From NCBI GenBank assembly GCA_022925895.1, contig JAKSYS010000041.1:62001-126000 (forward strand): DNA of 64,000 nt, in the 5' to 3' direction. Of the stretch, positions 55,501 to 64,000 are shown piece after piece. The stretch is from Fragilaria crotonensis. Taxonomy: Eukaryota; Bacillariophyta; Fragilariophyceae; Fragilariales; Fragilariaceae. Position 1 is the first letter of the stretch, and each line of letters opens with the position of its first letter. The notes below the pieces were generated by a model that saw only the letters and a list, made by a program, of their open reading frames with translations, was not told the DNA's origin and made no database searches. The translations under genes were made by a program, and so were the position numbers.

Positions 55501-56132
55501 AAAGTAGAGTCTTTGTACGGTGGTACTTGAACTGGTTCTGGCATTGGAATTTTGTGAGGCAACAAGTCTGGCTCCATTTCCAAATCGTCGTCTCCAGACA
55601 ACAATGCCTTGCCATGCTTTCCTCTTTGCTGCCATGTATCAAGTTCTGTATCAGTGTCATAATCGGATTCATCATCGACATGCTGCGGTCCCGTGCCCCT
55701 GACCGAGTTGTCAATCTCCGGATCGTGTCCCTTTTTCAAATTATTCCAGAAACTTCCCTCTCCTGGACGTTGGTCATCTTCATTGATAGTATTGCTATTG
55801 TTATTGTCATCCCTTCCTCCCAATCTCCACAGAGCACTGGCAACACCCGCATTCTGAAGCATGGCGGCGGGTGTGGACGACCGTCGTTTATACTCTTCAG
55901 TGTACTTTGATGTGGATGGTGCAGTCGCTGTTGCTATCGGAACGTCACCATGATTACTACCTGGGGCAGAGTGATGCGAGTCTTTCTTGATGGTCGTTGG
56001 TACAGCACTGCCTCTCAATTTTGTAAATGCGACTCCTAGGCCCCAACCACCACCAGCAGCTTTACGTTGCTGTTCTTGTTGCTGCTGAGTGCCTTCCATG
56101 TCTGCAATCGAATCCCAGAGGTTATCGTCCAT
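52503..56132 (-). CDS. 1209-residue highly charged, disordered protein with internal repeats
   Basis: Single exon from ATG 56132, intact. The composition is dominated by Arg, Ser, Lys, Asp and Glu with almost no hydrophobic core, so it is probably disordered. There are two ~85-residue tandem units (about 938-1025 and 1030-1112), each with TERRSSDGWGS or LERRSSDGWGS, then DDD, EPKK and RSASVPKYAGD. A second pair (LRPWRQQKHLHRGS near 316, LKPWRRPKHEAVSRNS near 761) is dispersed. Many RRxS sites suggest phosphorylation by basophilic kinases. The first ~450 residues are acidic; the middle is RS-rich and basic. A scaffold or RNA/cytoskeleton-binding role is only a guess. Confidence 0.75.
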   Translation of the reverse strand: MDDNLWDSIADMEGTQQQQEQQRKAAGGGWGLGVAFTKLRGSAVPTTIKKDSHHSAPGSNHGDVPIATATAPSTSKYTEEYKRRSSTPAAMLQNAGVASALWRLGGRDDNNNSNTINEDDQRPGEGSFWNNLKKGHDPEIDNSVRGTGPQHVDDESDYDTDTELDTWQQRGKHGKALLSGDDDLEMEPDLLPHKIPMPEPVQVPPYKDSTFDDDIDEADNGSEADSELDHEIDEESEKFGLGAFLSMGKEAALEEELKAYMNPDPDDKSMADMSLISASIPPAEQKRLLMQRMDLSLGKSINTMLNPEEVATKELRPWRQQKHLHRGSALGAMPPGAITMLSALAKEDSDGGESEEDDPLYTVPAGFERSLDRHIPRDNFDGLWKDGAATVCSASLQGDRSHDEADDDFDHDLIAQKVQGKLDAEERTSLFPHAHEELHTVSQQKLRDEILALTKAKQPSDLLSPDSRQRKSRGSKKISSPISNVEGKREVTERRRKSDVHQPSRRESAPKNAERRRTLEESKKSGLETTSIDAEMKPRRRRPDERKSSRNASAPVDADDVKMQEEETRRKADRERRRSVSKREGTKDSEKPVNDAKASNESHPRSERSSSKKTELEGDSERRRKSNRPSRGDNEELVDKSRDKERSSRRPTRSRVDDEGGGIDDEQAKEESERRRHKSSRRSSDRHAESGVRESSGALDTKNKRGTNNAGEIERVRNGDKDRRRPSTMETTVSDDKNKSSRSSDGTLLDDSKGALSNELKPWRRPKHEAVSRNSLGDVTDKHENTALKALEARSLAAAAAANSNRKLDGIGQDAPLQSIGSPVLDQTRSNSLPVSKASDGSRQGASSTGTGATAETSSSFAFDDTDPSETRVKTKKKGFFSSLISKKNNHTKLEDLEDANGLLMEQRTVRRTSLGSLDEGKGLIPAPRLRGSNEVPGRLGTTRRNPDTEASASPTAGLLSLERRSSDGWGSLDDDVEGVIEPKKEQRRRSASVPKYAGDTLSKGDRKPGSVGERKGSSTARSTESARLPGTTRLKPDGDATAPLAASLVITERRSSDGWGSIDDDGLGVDEPKKVRKKRSASVPKYAGDVLPKGDRRHTKSSHRKDDVALDGSSERRKSRSSTNRPRGADDEEPPVRQRTSKSSSRPSSRVSDSPHVKGDGVDQPVERSRTHRKERDRVIVKKQDDTIEHFLVQKRDASPRKKKSSRS

Positions 56133-56580
56133 TTTTCAAAGTTTCCAACTATCCTTCCGTTTTGATTGTTGCTTTACTTGTCGAAATAAGAGAAGGAAGA
56201 GTGCAAGGCACAAGGCTCTGCTGTGGAACTTGATGAACAATGAACACACACACACCTCTCCTTTCGTATCGCTCGACAGAACGGAACGGGTCCAACAGTA
56301 GGAGGAGTTTTTTTGTGATGTCCTGTGTGTAGTATACGGAATACGGTGTGTGTACGCTGCGAGCGTTGTCTACGCGTTCTTGGTTCGTGCTCGTGACTGT
56401 GCCTCGTCGCCTCTTTCTGCCTGCTTGCGTTGACGTGTGCCAAGTTTCCAAGAGGGCCACAAGCGACCCAAACCCAACACGCGTTCTTGCTGTTGCTGTC
56501 AGGGGTTGGAATAGCCCCAGACATTTCTGTCCTCTCCGGTAGGACACAAAGCAAAAAAAGATTGAAAACACGATTCAACT

Positions 56581-56622
56581 TTTGTCCTCTCAAAAAGCCA
56601 GCATCGAATTTGAGAGGACAAA
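56581..56622. repeat. 14-bp inverted repeat (TTTGTCCTCTCAAA)
   Basis: TTTGTCCTCTCAAA at 56581-56594 is matched by its exact reverse complement at 56609-56622 with a 14-base loop. A related GTCCTCTTTTTTGTCCTT occurs at 58075-58092. These could be the ends of a decayed DNA transposon around the frame at 56973-57732, but this is weak. Confidence 0.45.
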
Positions 56623-56972
56623 AAGTAACCTTATAACCACGGGTTAATGAAATTTAACACGGCAAGTACCTTGTTAACATCGATCTCACCGCCTGAATGC
56701 TACGAGCTTAGTCGCTGTATGTCACGGATTGCCCTGAATGCACCAATAGTACCTCCGGGGTACTTGTACCAGGGTTGATGCAGGAGCAAACGGGATTTGA
56801 CGAACACACACGGGTCCCAACGTTCTTCCAGTTGGATTGCATCCTCGTCGTGTCAATTTTTAGCGATAAACACGACACAAAAAAACGTATCACGACTTGT
56901 TCTTCATATCCGTCCATACAATTGATCAGAAATTAATCGAGCAGCAGCGACGAAGATGATGAAGTCGTCGTG

Positions 56973-57732
56973 ATGCCCGGAACAAGTGATGACGATGGTG
57001 AAGTCGAAACGCAACGGACGAGACAGACAAGGAACAACGCTTCAGAAATGGTGTCGATTGCCTACAATAAACGCGACGCCTACTTCTCGATGCCAGAGCT
57101 TATTGCTAAGCGAATGAACCGAAGAATTGTTCACTATCCTTGTTTGGTGCGGAGACAATCAAGTTGTGTTTGGTGCTGTCGATTGGATCACTCCAGAGGA
57201 GGGCAACACAGCAGACACGGAAGGAAGACGACATGGTACTGTGCCGTTTGTGAAGTCGCACTGTGCAAAGTCAGGAGGTACAACGATCTCAGTTGCTTTG
57301 AACTTTTTTCACACCTCTCACGAATTATTCGACCCCTGCTGTGTTCAGGCACAGCAACTGAATGTTACAGTGCGCGGGCACAGCAACCGGCATCCTTTGC
57401 CACCTCGTCACCCTGCTGTGGGTGATGATCCAGATGCAGATCCGGATCAGGCGGTTCGTGCTGATCCAGATGCTGCACCTGTTGGTGACCTGTTGCCACC
57501 TGCTGTTGGTGCAAGCGTTGCTGCTGATCAGCATAATGACTCCCAGTCACAGCAGGATGACGAAGACTACTACTCAGCCCAGCAGGTGGATGTCGAGGTG
57601 CCTGAAGAAGAAAGCGACGATGCATTCACCGGTGATGACGACAATGAAGGAAGTGAACGTCCTGCTATTCGAAGGCGATTATCAACTAGCGTGATTACTG
57701 TACCATTAAGATGGACAAGACAGAGTTGTTAG
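56973..57732 (+). pseudogene. fragment of an acidic transposon-type protein, frame broken
   Basis: A frame from MPGTSDDDGEVETQR (with an acidic run just upstream that has no ATG before an in-frame TAA) runs to about 57120. It then shifts to WCGDNQVVFGAVDWI and continues to 57732 with an acidic, Pro/Asp-rich tail ending in a basic RRRLST. No family is recognised. The upstream acidic run after an AG could be a second exon. Flanking DNA is non-genic. Confidence 0.35.
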
Positions 57733-57739
57733 CTATGAA

Positions 57740-59790
57740 AAACAGTGGGGTCGCCGTTAAATTCAGAGAAAGCGCCCATGGTCATGTTGGACGATAGGTT
57801 TAACAAGAGAATTCAACATGTGAAAAATTAGAAATTGAATTTTGCACGAGGATTTTTTTGTGGAATTTGTCCTTATGCCGAGATCTGGGTAGGACAAAAG
57901 TTGCAATTCCACAGCGAAAACTACCTCGTTTTGCAATCACCGTAACTCCATCAATTTTGGCCCGAACAACAAAAGCGGGACAGATTTAGGAAGCTTATGC
58001 CTTCACGAACAAACTGTACGCCTTCGTTTCTCATTGTTTCAGAAATAGGAAGTTAGCGAGTATCGCCAAATTTTGTCCTCTTTTTTGTCCTTAAAATTTT
58101 GTGTCTGGGGATAGTTAAACTACCGGTTGTGGTATACCCGGTTTCCCGGTTTTCAACCGTACCAATACTGGCATTTTTAAAAAACCGGGAAACCATTTGT
58201 GCCTTGGTGGTCATTTAACCAAATACTACCGCGCCACCCCGGTTATGACTATGGAAGTGTATAATTGAAAAAATTTCTTTAGCGTTGTATTATACTGTAT
58301 TATAACTTATAACACATTATACCACGTGGTATAATACAACACTTCTGACAGTAGCCAGTAGCCCGCCGCAGGTGCAAATTTTTTTGACATGAAAATTGTC
58401 TTTTTTAATGCAGACTTTATTACTTTTGGGTGATATGTTTGCTCTATAACTACTCATTTTCCAAGGCAAGCAGTTATCCTTTGAAATGGCAAAACAATAG
58501 TTCAATCAAAGTGGTGGCAGAATGAAAACACAGCATAGAATTCCATTTATACATGATTGGAGTGTCTTTTGCAGGACGTGTTAGTTAGTATGGTGTGCCA
58601 ACAAATGGTACTAGGTTTGCATTATTGTAGCTTTTAGTTCAGATATTTGAGTTTGGCTTTGTATCAAACTGTAATGCTGCGTAAAAGGGGAAATCTGAGG
58701 TCAGACTTTGGAGACAAAACAAACAACTGTCAGGGCTGCGTGTTGTTCGTGCATCAGTGGTGTTCACATCACTTCTCGACGTTAAGGACAACTCATTCCC
58801 ATTAACTTTTTGTGCCCATACCATGATGCTGCATCCCATCCATGTGCATTTTGCACTTAGATGGTGTAAAATCTGCTGCCAAGCTTGAAGATGCAGAATA
58901 TGGACTGTAACCTGTAATCCTTTCACTGTTTGTGGCAAACAAGAGGAGGAGGCTATCGACTTTATCTGCCATGCATACCCAGTGGCTTTTGCCCATGTCA
59001 AGCAATGAACAATCCCCAGCCACAACCGTTGTGGGATGCCTGCTAAGATGAAAATGAGAAGTCTGACTAAGGGATGCCAATCAGCTTCTGGCAGGAATTG
59101 CAAATACCTTTGCGCTGCTGATGTTGATGACACTTGTCATGCTTTTGCACTAAGTACAACCATTGACTGTTGTGCAAGTCAATGCACAACCCTGTTGGAC
59201 TTGCTATTCTTTCTGCTGATGTGCAGACTTGCAACAATGCATTCCAAAAGGTTGAACTGGTGGGATTTGGAAAACTAAGACTTGTCAGGGTGTGCTATGC
59301 AGTCCTCACAGTGGTGCTGATGGCGCTCTTTTACCCTTTCTATTAGCTATGAAGCATCAGTTTTGCTTCCTATTGACTATTGTGCAGACAGCTATTCATC
59401 CTCCATCATGCACTGCTATTGTTGCAAGGTGTACCTCAGCAATCGGACTTGCAAAAAGCTAGCTTTGTCCAAGTTTGTGACCCTTGCAGTGGAAGTGTTG
59501 ACGTCACCTTTATTATCTTGGGCTTAGATACCTTTTGAATAGAATTGTGCAACAGCAAGAAGTCAATTACACAAAGGAAATGGGCAGCACTAGTCCTAAA
59601 GAACTCCTCATACAAAATCATCATATCTGAATGGATTTGGCAACAGCAGTGTCACATCCAAAAAGACCCATGGGCTCTGTTGACGCGTACCTAAGATGTA
59701 ACACAAAGAAAAGTTAAGAAACAATGGCCATTATTGGAATTCTGTGCTGGTTGGATTTGCTGCCGGTTTGTGTGCTCTGATCACAGACAC
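57740..59790. other. non-genic DNA with small inverted repeats and degenerate repeat units
   Basis: No supported gene. GGTTTCCCGGTTTT at 58140-58153 pairs with 58181-58194. GTTGTATTATAC at about 58284 pairs with GTATAATACAAC at about 58331, around a TACCACGTGGTA dyad. From 59100 on, phrases such as AAGTCAATGCACAA and a Gly-poor TGCAG/TTGTGCAG pattern look like degenerate versions of the ~180-bp repeat that follows. Confidence 0.45.
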
Positions 59791-59861
59791 TGCATGGTAC
59801 CTAGCAGAGTCTGTGGTCAGACTTGGAGATGCAGAAGATGATCCTGAAAAAGTTTCTTTCA

Positions 59862-60390
59862 GATGCATTGGATGTTCATGACACCCTAGGATTGTTTGTA
59901 GTGAGCATACTTATTGGTTGAAACACAAGTCAATGCACAAGCCCCAAAAATACAGGGTGCGAGGTCCCCTTTGTATTGCAGAATCTGAGGGCTGCATTGG
60001 AGATGCAGGACAAATCTTCTGTCAAGGATTGTTAAGGGTGTATCATAAATGTTTTTGACACCCTAGGATTGTTTGATGTGAGCTTACTATATATTGGTTG
60101 AATCACAAGTCAATGCACAAGCCCCAAATATACAGGGTGTGGGGTCCCCTTTGTATTGCAAAATCTGAGTGCTACATTGGAGATGCAGAACAAATCTTCT
60201 GTCAAGGATTGTAAAGGGTGTATCATAAATGTTTTTGACACCCTAGGATTGTTTGTAGTGAGCTTCTTACTTATTGATTGAATCACAAGTCAATGCACAA
60301 GCCCCAAATATACAGGGTGTGGGGTCCCCTTTGTATTGCAAAATCTGAGGGCTGCACTAGAAATGAAGAAAATATGTTCTGCCAGGGTTT
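59862..60390 (+). repeat. ~180-bp tandem repeat, about 2.6 copies
   Basis: Units begin near 59917, 60097 and 60277 with CACAAGTCAATGCACAAGCC. They share CAGGGTG(T)GGGGTCCCCTTTG, CAAATCTTCTGTCAAGGATT and GACACCCTAGGATTGTTTG. The first two are about 95% alike; the third degenerates after about 90 bases. A weaker relative precedes them (59800-59916). It is non-coding and satellite-like. Confidence 0.75.
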
Positions 60391-60430
60391 GTCAAGTTTG
60401 CATTGATGATATCGACGATATCCTTTGATT

Positions 60431-61300
60431 GTAGTGGGGATATACACCCATTGACTAGTGTGCAATTCAGTGGGTAATTTGCCACAATTTGAGATACAGG
60501 GCTTTCACCTAAATGATCATTCTGCAGTCAGATGTTAATATTCTGCAGAATTGATCTGTTGTGTTTTGATGAGTATGTATGGATTGTATTGATGGCATCC
60601 TGAGATCCTCTCAACCTTTTATGCTTATTGACTTATTGAAGATTCAATTATGATGCCAAAATGCTAACAAAAAAATACGCAAAAATGATCAATACTCAAT
60701 CAATTTTGGATTTTGAAAAAATCCAAAACTGGCATTTACTCCATCATCAAAAGCCTGAGACTCATTGAGTGAAGCTCCCACAACGATATTCGCTTTGCGA
60801 GTTAGTGTTGGTGTTAGCGACATAAGTTAACGTGAAATTTAGGATGCGATCACGTGTTATCTACTAGTGTTGTAGTTACACAAATCAGAAGCACTTTATG
60901 TTCTGAGCTGATTAGTTGCACTATAACAACCCAAGCATCAACTTCCGTTACCGGAACTTCTGTAAAGGAGTTTCAAGAGTTTGTTGATGGAGTAAATGCC
61001 AGTTTTGGATTTTTTCAAAATCCAAAATTGATTGAGTATTGATCATTTTTGCGTATTTTTTTGTTAGCATTTTGGCATCATAATTGAATCTTCAATGAGT
61101 CAATAAGCATAAAAGGTTGAGAGGATCTCAGGATGCCATCAATACAATCCATACATACTCATCAAAACACAACAGATCAATTCTGTGGAATATTAACATC
61201 TGACTGCAGAATGATCATTTAGGTGAAAGCCCTGTATCTCAAATTGAGGAAAATTACCCACTGAATTGCACACTAGTCAATAGGTGTATATCCCCACTAC
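60431..61300. repeat. 870-bp element with ~320-bp inverted arms
   Basis: Left arm 60431-60750 (from GTAGTGGGGATATACACC) is the reverse complement of the right arm 60979-61300 with few differences, around a ~230-bp unique centre. It could fold into a very long hairpin. There is no coding capacity. It starts right after the 180-bp repeat block and may have inserted into it. The target duplication is unclear. Confidence 0.8.
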
Positions 61301-61857
61301 ATCTAAGGGTGCCAAAACCAAGTCGGCTCTTGGATATGAAAAACCAATTATCTTTGATATGATAATTTTTTGTTCATAATTTTTACCTAAAATATAGGTA
61401 AAAACTTAGGACTAAAGAGCTTGTACATCATGTGTATGAAGCGGGTTTCCTCGTATTCCTGAACTCTGAAATTTATTTTTCCTGAAATTTTTCATCTCTT
61501 GCATAGGAGCTCATACTTTGCATTCCTGAGCTCCAAAATTTCAATTCCTGAATTTCACTGACTCATTTTTCTAACACTGGGTGGGATTCCTGAACTCTTG
61601 GACTCTAAATATATGAACTATACCACTTCTTCATTTGTGATCATGAATTTCAATTCCTGAATTAGATATTCGAAAGAAGAAGTTTGCTGTGTAGTGTGTA
61701 TGAAGTAATCACCTCAGTAGTTCTGAGCTGACATTGTTCATATAATAGATGTTATTGTCGCTCATTTTAACTTTTGTTGGAGATTAGTTTTAATTGTGCC
61801 TATTCGTGTGGCTTTGATGAACCATTCTACTATTCATTACTAAGTGTCTGATCTATT
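61301..61857. other. AT-rich intergenic DNA, no gene seen
   Basis: Several loosely repeated phrases (TTCCTGAA/TTCATTCCTGA, CTCTGAAATTT) occur between 61450 and 61660. No reading frame or RNA gene is supported. Confidence 0.45.
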
Positions 61858-63532
61858 CTAAACTGCCTCCACTTTCAATTCACTGTAGACAAGTTCAGGA
61901 GCAAGATGACTGGAGTAGTTATCATCCTCCTCATCAGAGTCCTCGTCAAATACATCAATGCACTTGTGTGGGCGTTTCTTACCCTTGTCATCAAATTGTT
62001 TCCTGACCCCGGCCAGACTCCTTTTTCCTTCTGGACAGAAACATTTTAAGTAGTTCCTGGTTGAATGTTGGGGTGGTTGATTTCTTTCTATCATTCTTGA
62101 TGGCCATGTATAATTCATCGTATTTCCTCATTCCCACCTGTGACCAACCACAGCCTCCCCATTATCATGAGCACCCTTGTTCCTGGAGAATGTGTAAAGT
62201 GGTGGCTGCCGAACATGGTATTGCAAAGATTGGTCAGAAGTTAGGATGTGGTTTTTCATTTCATTTAGTATCATAGTGTAACTTACGGGTAGGTTGTTGT
62301 TGTCCTCATCAGTCCATGTACCAATTCGCTGTTTCCAACAAGTGATAACAAAACAAGTCAGTTTCTTGTTGTTTGTTCTGTGACAAACCATTCGGATAAA
62401 CTTACCATTTTCTCTGTCTTAACTAATTCCGCGAACCACCTCTTCCCATAGTTGATCAGGCACAGCAAAATGAATGCTTCATCACTTATGGACAGGATTT
62501 TCTTGCTCCATACTTTTCTGTCAGTTGTTGCACAGTGGTTCTCCATGTTGATAGTGTTATTCCACTTGCTGCTGCCGACAATGCATGGGGCATAGGTGTC
62601 TATGATTTGGGCATAGTAGCAGATATTATCCCTCATCTTGAGGAGGTAACTGGTTTCTTCCTCGCTTCCACTGTATAGGCTGTGTTCATACGTTCCTAAA
62701 TTGGAAGTGAATCCTCTGGATGCAAGGTGTTTGATGTTGAATGCAAGTGAGTGTGAGTATGCTCGGGCTTTGGCAAAGTACACTCACTTCAATTCCTCAC
62801 CTTTGAATTTCGTTTGCATGTTTTTTATTGCATTGTTCCGAAGATCAGTGTGTGTTTTTACAACTATTCTCCGCATCCCAAGCCACCAGTTTTCGGTTCC
62901 TCGAATGTTTGTGTGCTTCATGATAAAGCCACAAAGTGTTTTCTCATCTTCACTGAAATGAGAATGATAGTCTTTTTGATAGAACTTCCAAATAGAGAAC
63001 ACGTGTTTTTGATGCAAGTCTTGATCACACTGATTTGATTCTCTTCTGTATTTTCCGTCATGCTCATGTCCACTATGCTGCTTAGCCCTGGAACCGATGA
63101 TGTTAGTTGGCTGTCACTTGATTTCCGACTTTAATAGTTGAAGGTAGGGATGGTGGATTTCCGTATGCATGCTTCTGTCCTAGTTTTGCATCCATTTTCC
63201 GTGGCACTTCTTCCTCCTCCTCCTCCTCGTTGTCACTTTGAATCAGATCATTGGGATCTGTGGTCACTCGTTTTCACGCCTCTTATGAAGTCTCTCCTTT
63301 GTTTCCTAGAGCTGGGCTTTAAGGCAGTCATGCCTGCTGCTGTTTGGTGTGCCATTGATGCCATGGTTGTATTTGTGGTGCTTCCTTGTTGTGTGAAAAA
63401 CTTTCCGATTGTGCGCCAAATTTTGAACACTGAAAATCCTGTTTGTGGGATAGTCTTTTTTGCCACCATTTGAATTTCATACCAAGTACCGAGTTGGTAT
63501 GTAGGTTCTACACATTCATGCAGGGTTTTCAA
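61858..63532 (-). CDS. multi-exon gene of a probable mobile-element-type family, partial or broken
   Basis: Protein-like segments on minus, in order: 63532-63250 (Lys/Thr-rich, TQQGSTTNTTMASMAH), 62750-62360 (SSKWNNTIN ... ISDEAFILLCLINYGKRWF), 62391-62290 (GTWTDEDNNNLP ending at a GTAAGT donor), 62140-62040 (KYDELYMAIKNDRK), and 62000-61858 (an acidic tail EDSDEEDDN to a stop). Donors GTGAGT near 62783 and GTAAGT near 62290 look real. The S-DEAF-LL...RW, G-W, Y-L-R spacing resembles a repeated family of diatom and oomycete ORFs linked to transposons, function unknown to me. A frameshift near 62000 is needed, and the start was not found. Confidence 0.4.
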
Positions 63533-63539
63533 ATTTTGA

Positions 63540-64000
63540 ATTCATACCACACCCCCCTTCATTTTTTTACATACACCAAAAATGTACCGAAAGTAAATGT
63601 ACAATTTGAATGCACGCTTTCCCGAACTTCTGTTTAGTGAATCTGTGTCCTGTCAATTTCAACACCTCATTTTCACTTCACTCGTCCTCTTCAAAACCCT
63701 TTCTTCAAAACCTTCTCTTCAAAATGTTGTCCTCGTCTGCTTCCTCAAAGGCACCCCTGCTCTTCTGTCAAAACCCCTTCTGCCTGAATTTCAACAAGAA
63801 ACCCTTTTCCAATCAAGCAGCATATACACAGCATATTGATAGAAACATCGGGTGTTATAATTTCATTGTGAAGAAATCACACCATGCAGCAACACATGGG
63901 GCTTCTGCTTCACACCGTCGCCGTCTTCATGAGGATGGGAATATCACATGCACAAGTAACAAGAGGCCTGCCCTTTTAAGGCGACATATGGTGAATGATC
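63540..64000. other. window end, no supported gene
   Basis: Contains a short TCTTCAAAACC(C/T)T repeat at 63690-63730. The open plus-strand frame at 63597-63839 has no recognisable features. The 5' end of the minus-strand gene may lie here or beyond the window. Confidence 0.4.

Noticed and set aside
56612..58092. Complete DNA transposon with GAGGACAAA ends
   Set aside because: The end similarity is about ten bases, there is no target duplication, and the enclosed frame has no transposase motif.
63138..63473. Plus-strand membrane protein at the window end
   Set aside because: The hydrophobic plus frame is the complement of a Lys/Thr-rich minus frame that fits the minus-strand gene better.

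Overview
The window reads as nuclear DNA of a photosynthetic stramenopile, most likely a repeat-rich raphid pennate diatom. Host genes are short and have GT-AG introns of about 100-150 bp with GTGAGT or GTAAGT donors. One gene starts with a signal peptide followed by a GF/Q site typical of diatom plastid presequences. The Ty1/copia element has the domain order and motifs of diatom CoDi elements. The species assignment is inference from family content only.

Layout. 1-1628: no gene; a 75-bp inverted repeat pair and a strong hairpin. 1.6-8.6 kb: a gene-dense block with a small secreted or GPI-like protein, a Borealin-like protein, a plastid CRM/YhbY-like protein, a COPI-associated membrane protein and an ARM-repeat protein. 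10.2-13.6 kb: a tandem duplication of a core-1 beta-1,3-galactosyltransferase-like gene; the first copy is dead, a third scrap lies between, and the second copy is intact. 15.1-21.1 kb: MULE element A, with 43-bp inverted ends, a FAR1-like transposase gene on the minus strand, and inside it a 2-kb foldback block made of 9 + 11 opposed copies of a 72-bp unit. 21.3-28.5 kb: MULE element B, complete, with 9-bp target duplications and ~620-bp inverted ends. It carries a ULP1-protease/transposase/SWIM/zinc-knuckle gene on plus and a second, opposed gene that looks like a 2-oxoglutarate-Fe(II) dioxygenase. 28.6-29.8 kb: a Golgi glycosyltransferase-like host gene, with MULE-B inserted just behind its stop codon.

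31.0-36.5 kb is a three-layer nest: a relic relative of MULE-B, a 5'-truncated non-LTR retrotransposon inserted in its right end (16-bp target duplication), and an 816-bp Harbinger-type MITE inserted in the retrotransposon reading frame (TAA duplication). 37.2-47.0 kb: a tandem pair of seven-transmembrane receptor-like genes. The first is split by a 5.5-kb copia element with 250-bp LTRs that read as identical and a GCTGT duplication; the second is intact. 48-51.1 kb: transposon relics, including a hAT transposase that still shows an intron. 51.3-56.1 kb: an aspartoacylase family gene and a 1209-residue, probably disordered, charged protein. 56.6-64 kb: mostly non-genic or decayed DNA with several inverted and tandem repeats, and a probable multi-exon minus-strand mobile-type gene at 61.9-63.5 kb.

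Host functions are cell division, plastid RNA binding, Golgi trafficking and glycosylation, membrane signalling and acyl-aspartate hydrolysis; they do not form an operon or pathway. The dominant process recorded here is transposition. Several conserved reading frames, including pol of a copia copy with identical LTRs, carry single-base frameshifts, often at homopolymers. Residual assembly indels are therefore a serious alternative to biological decay for many of the broken genes.
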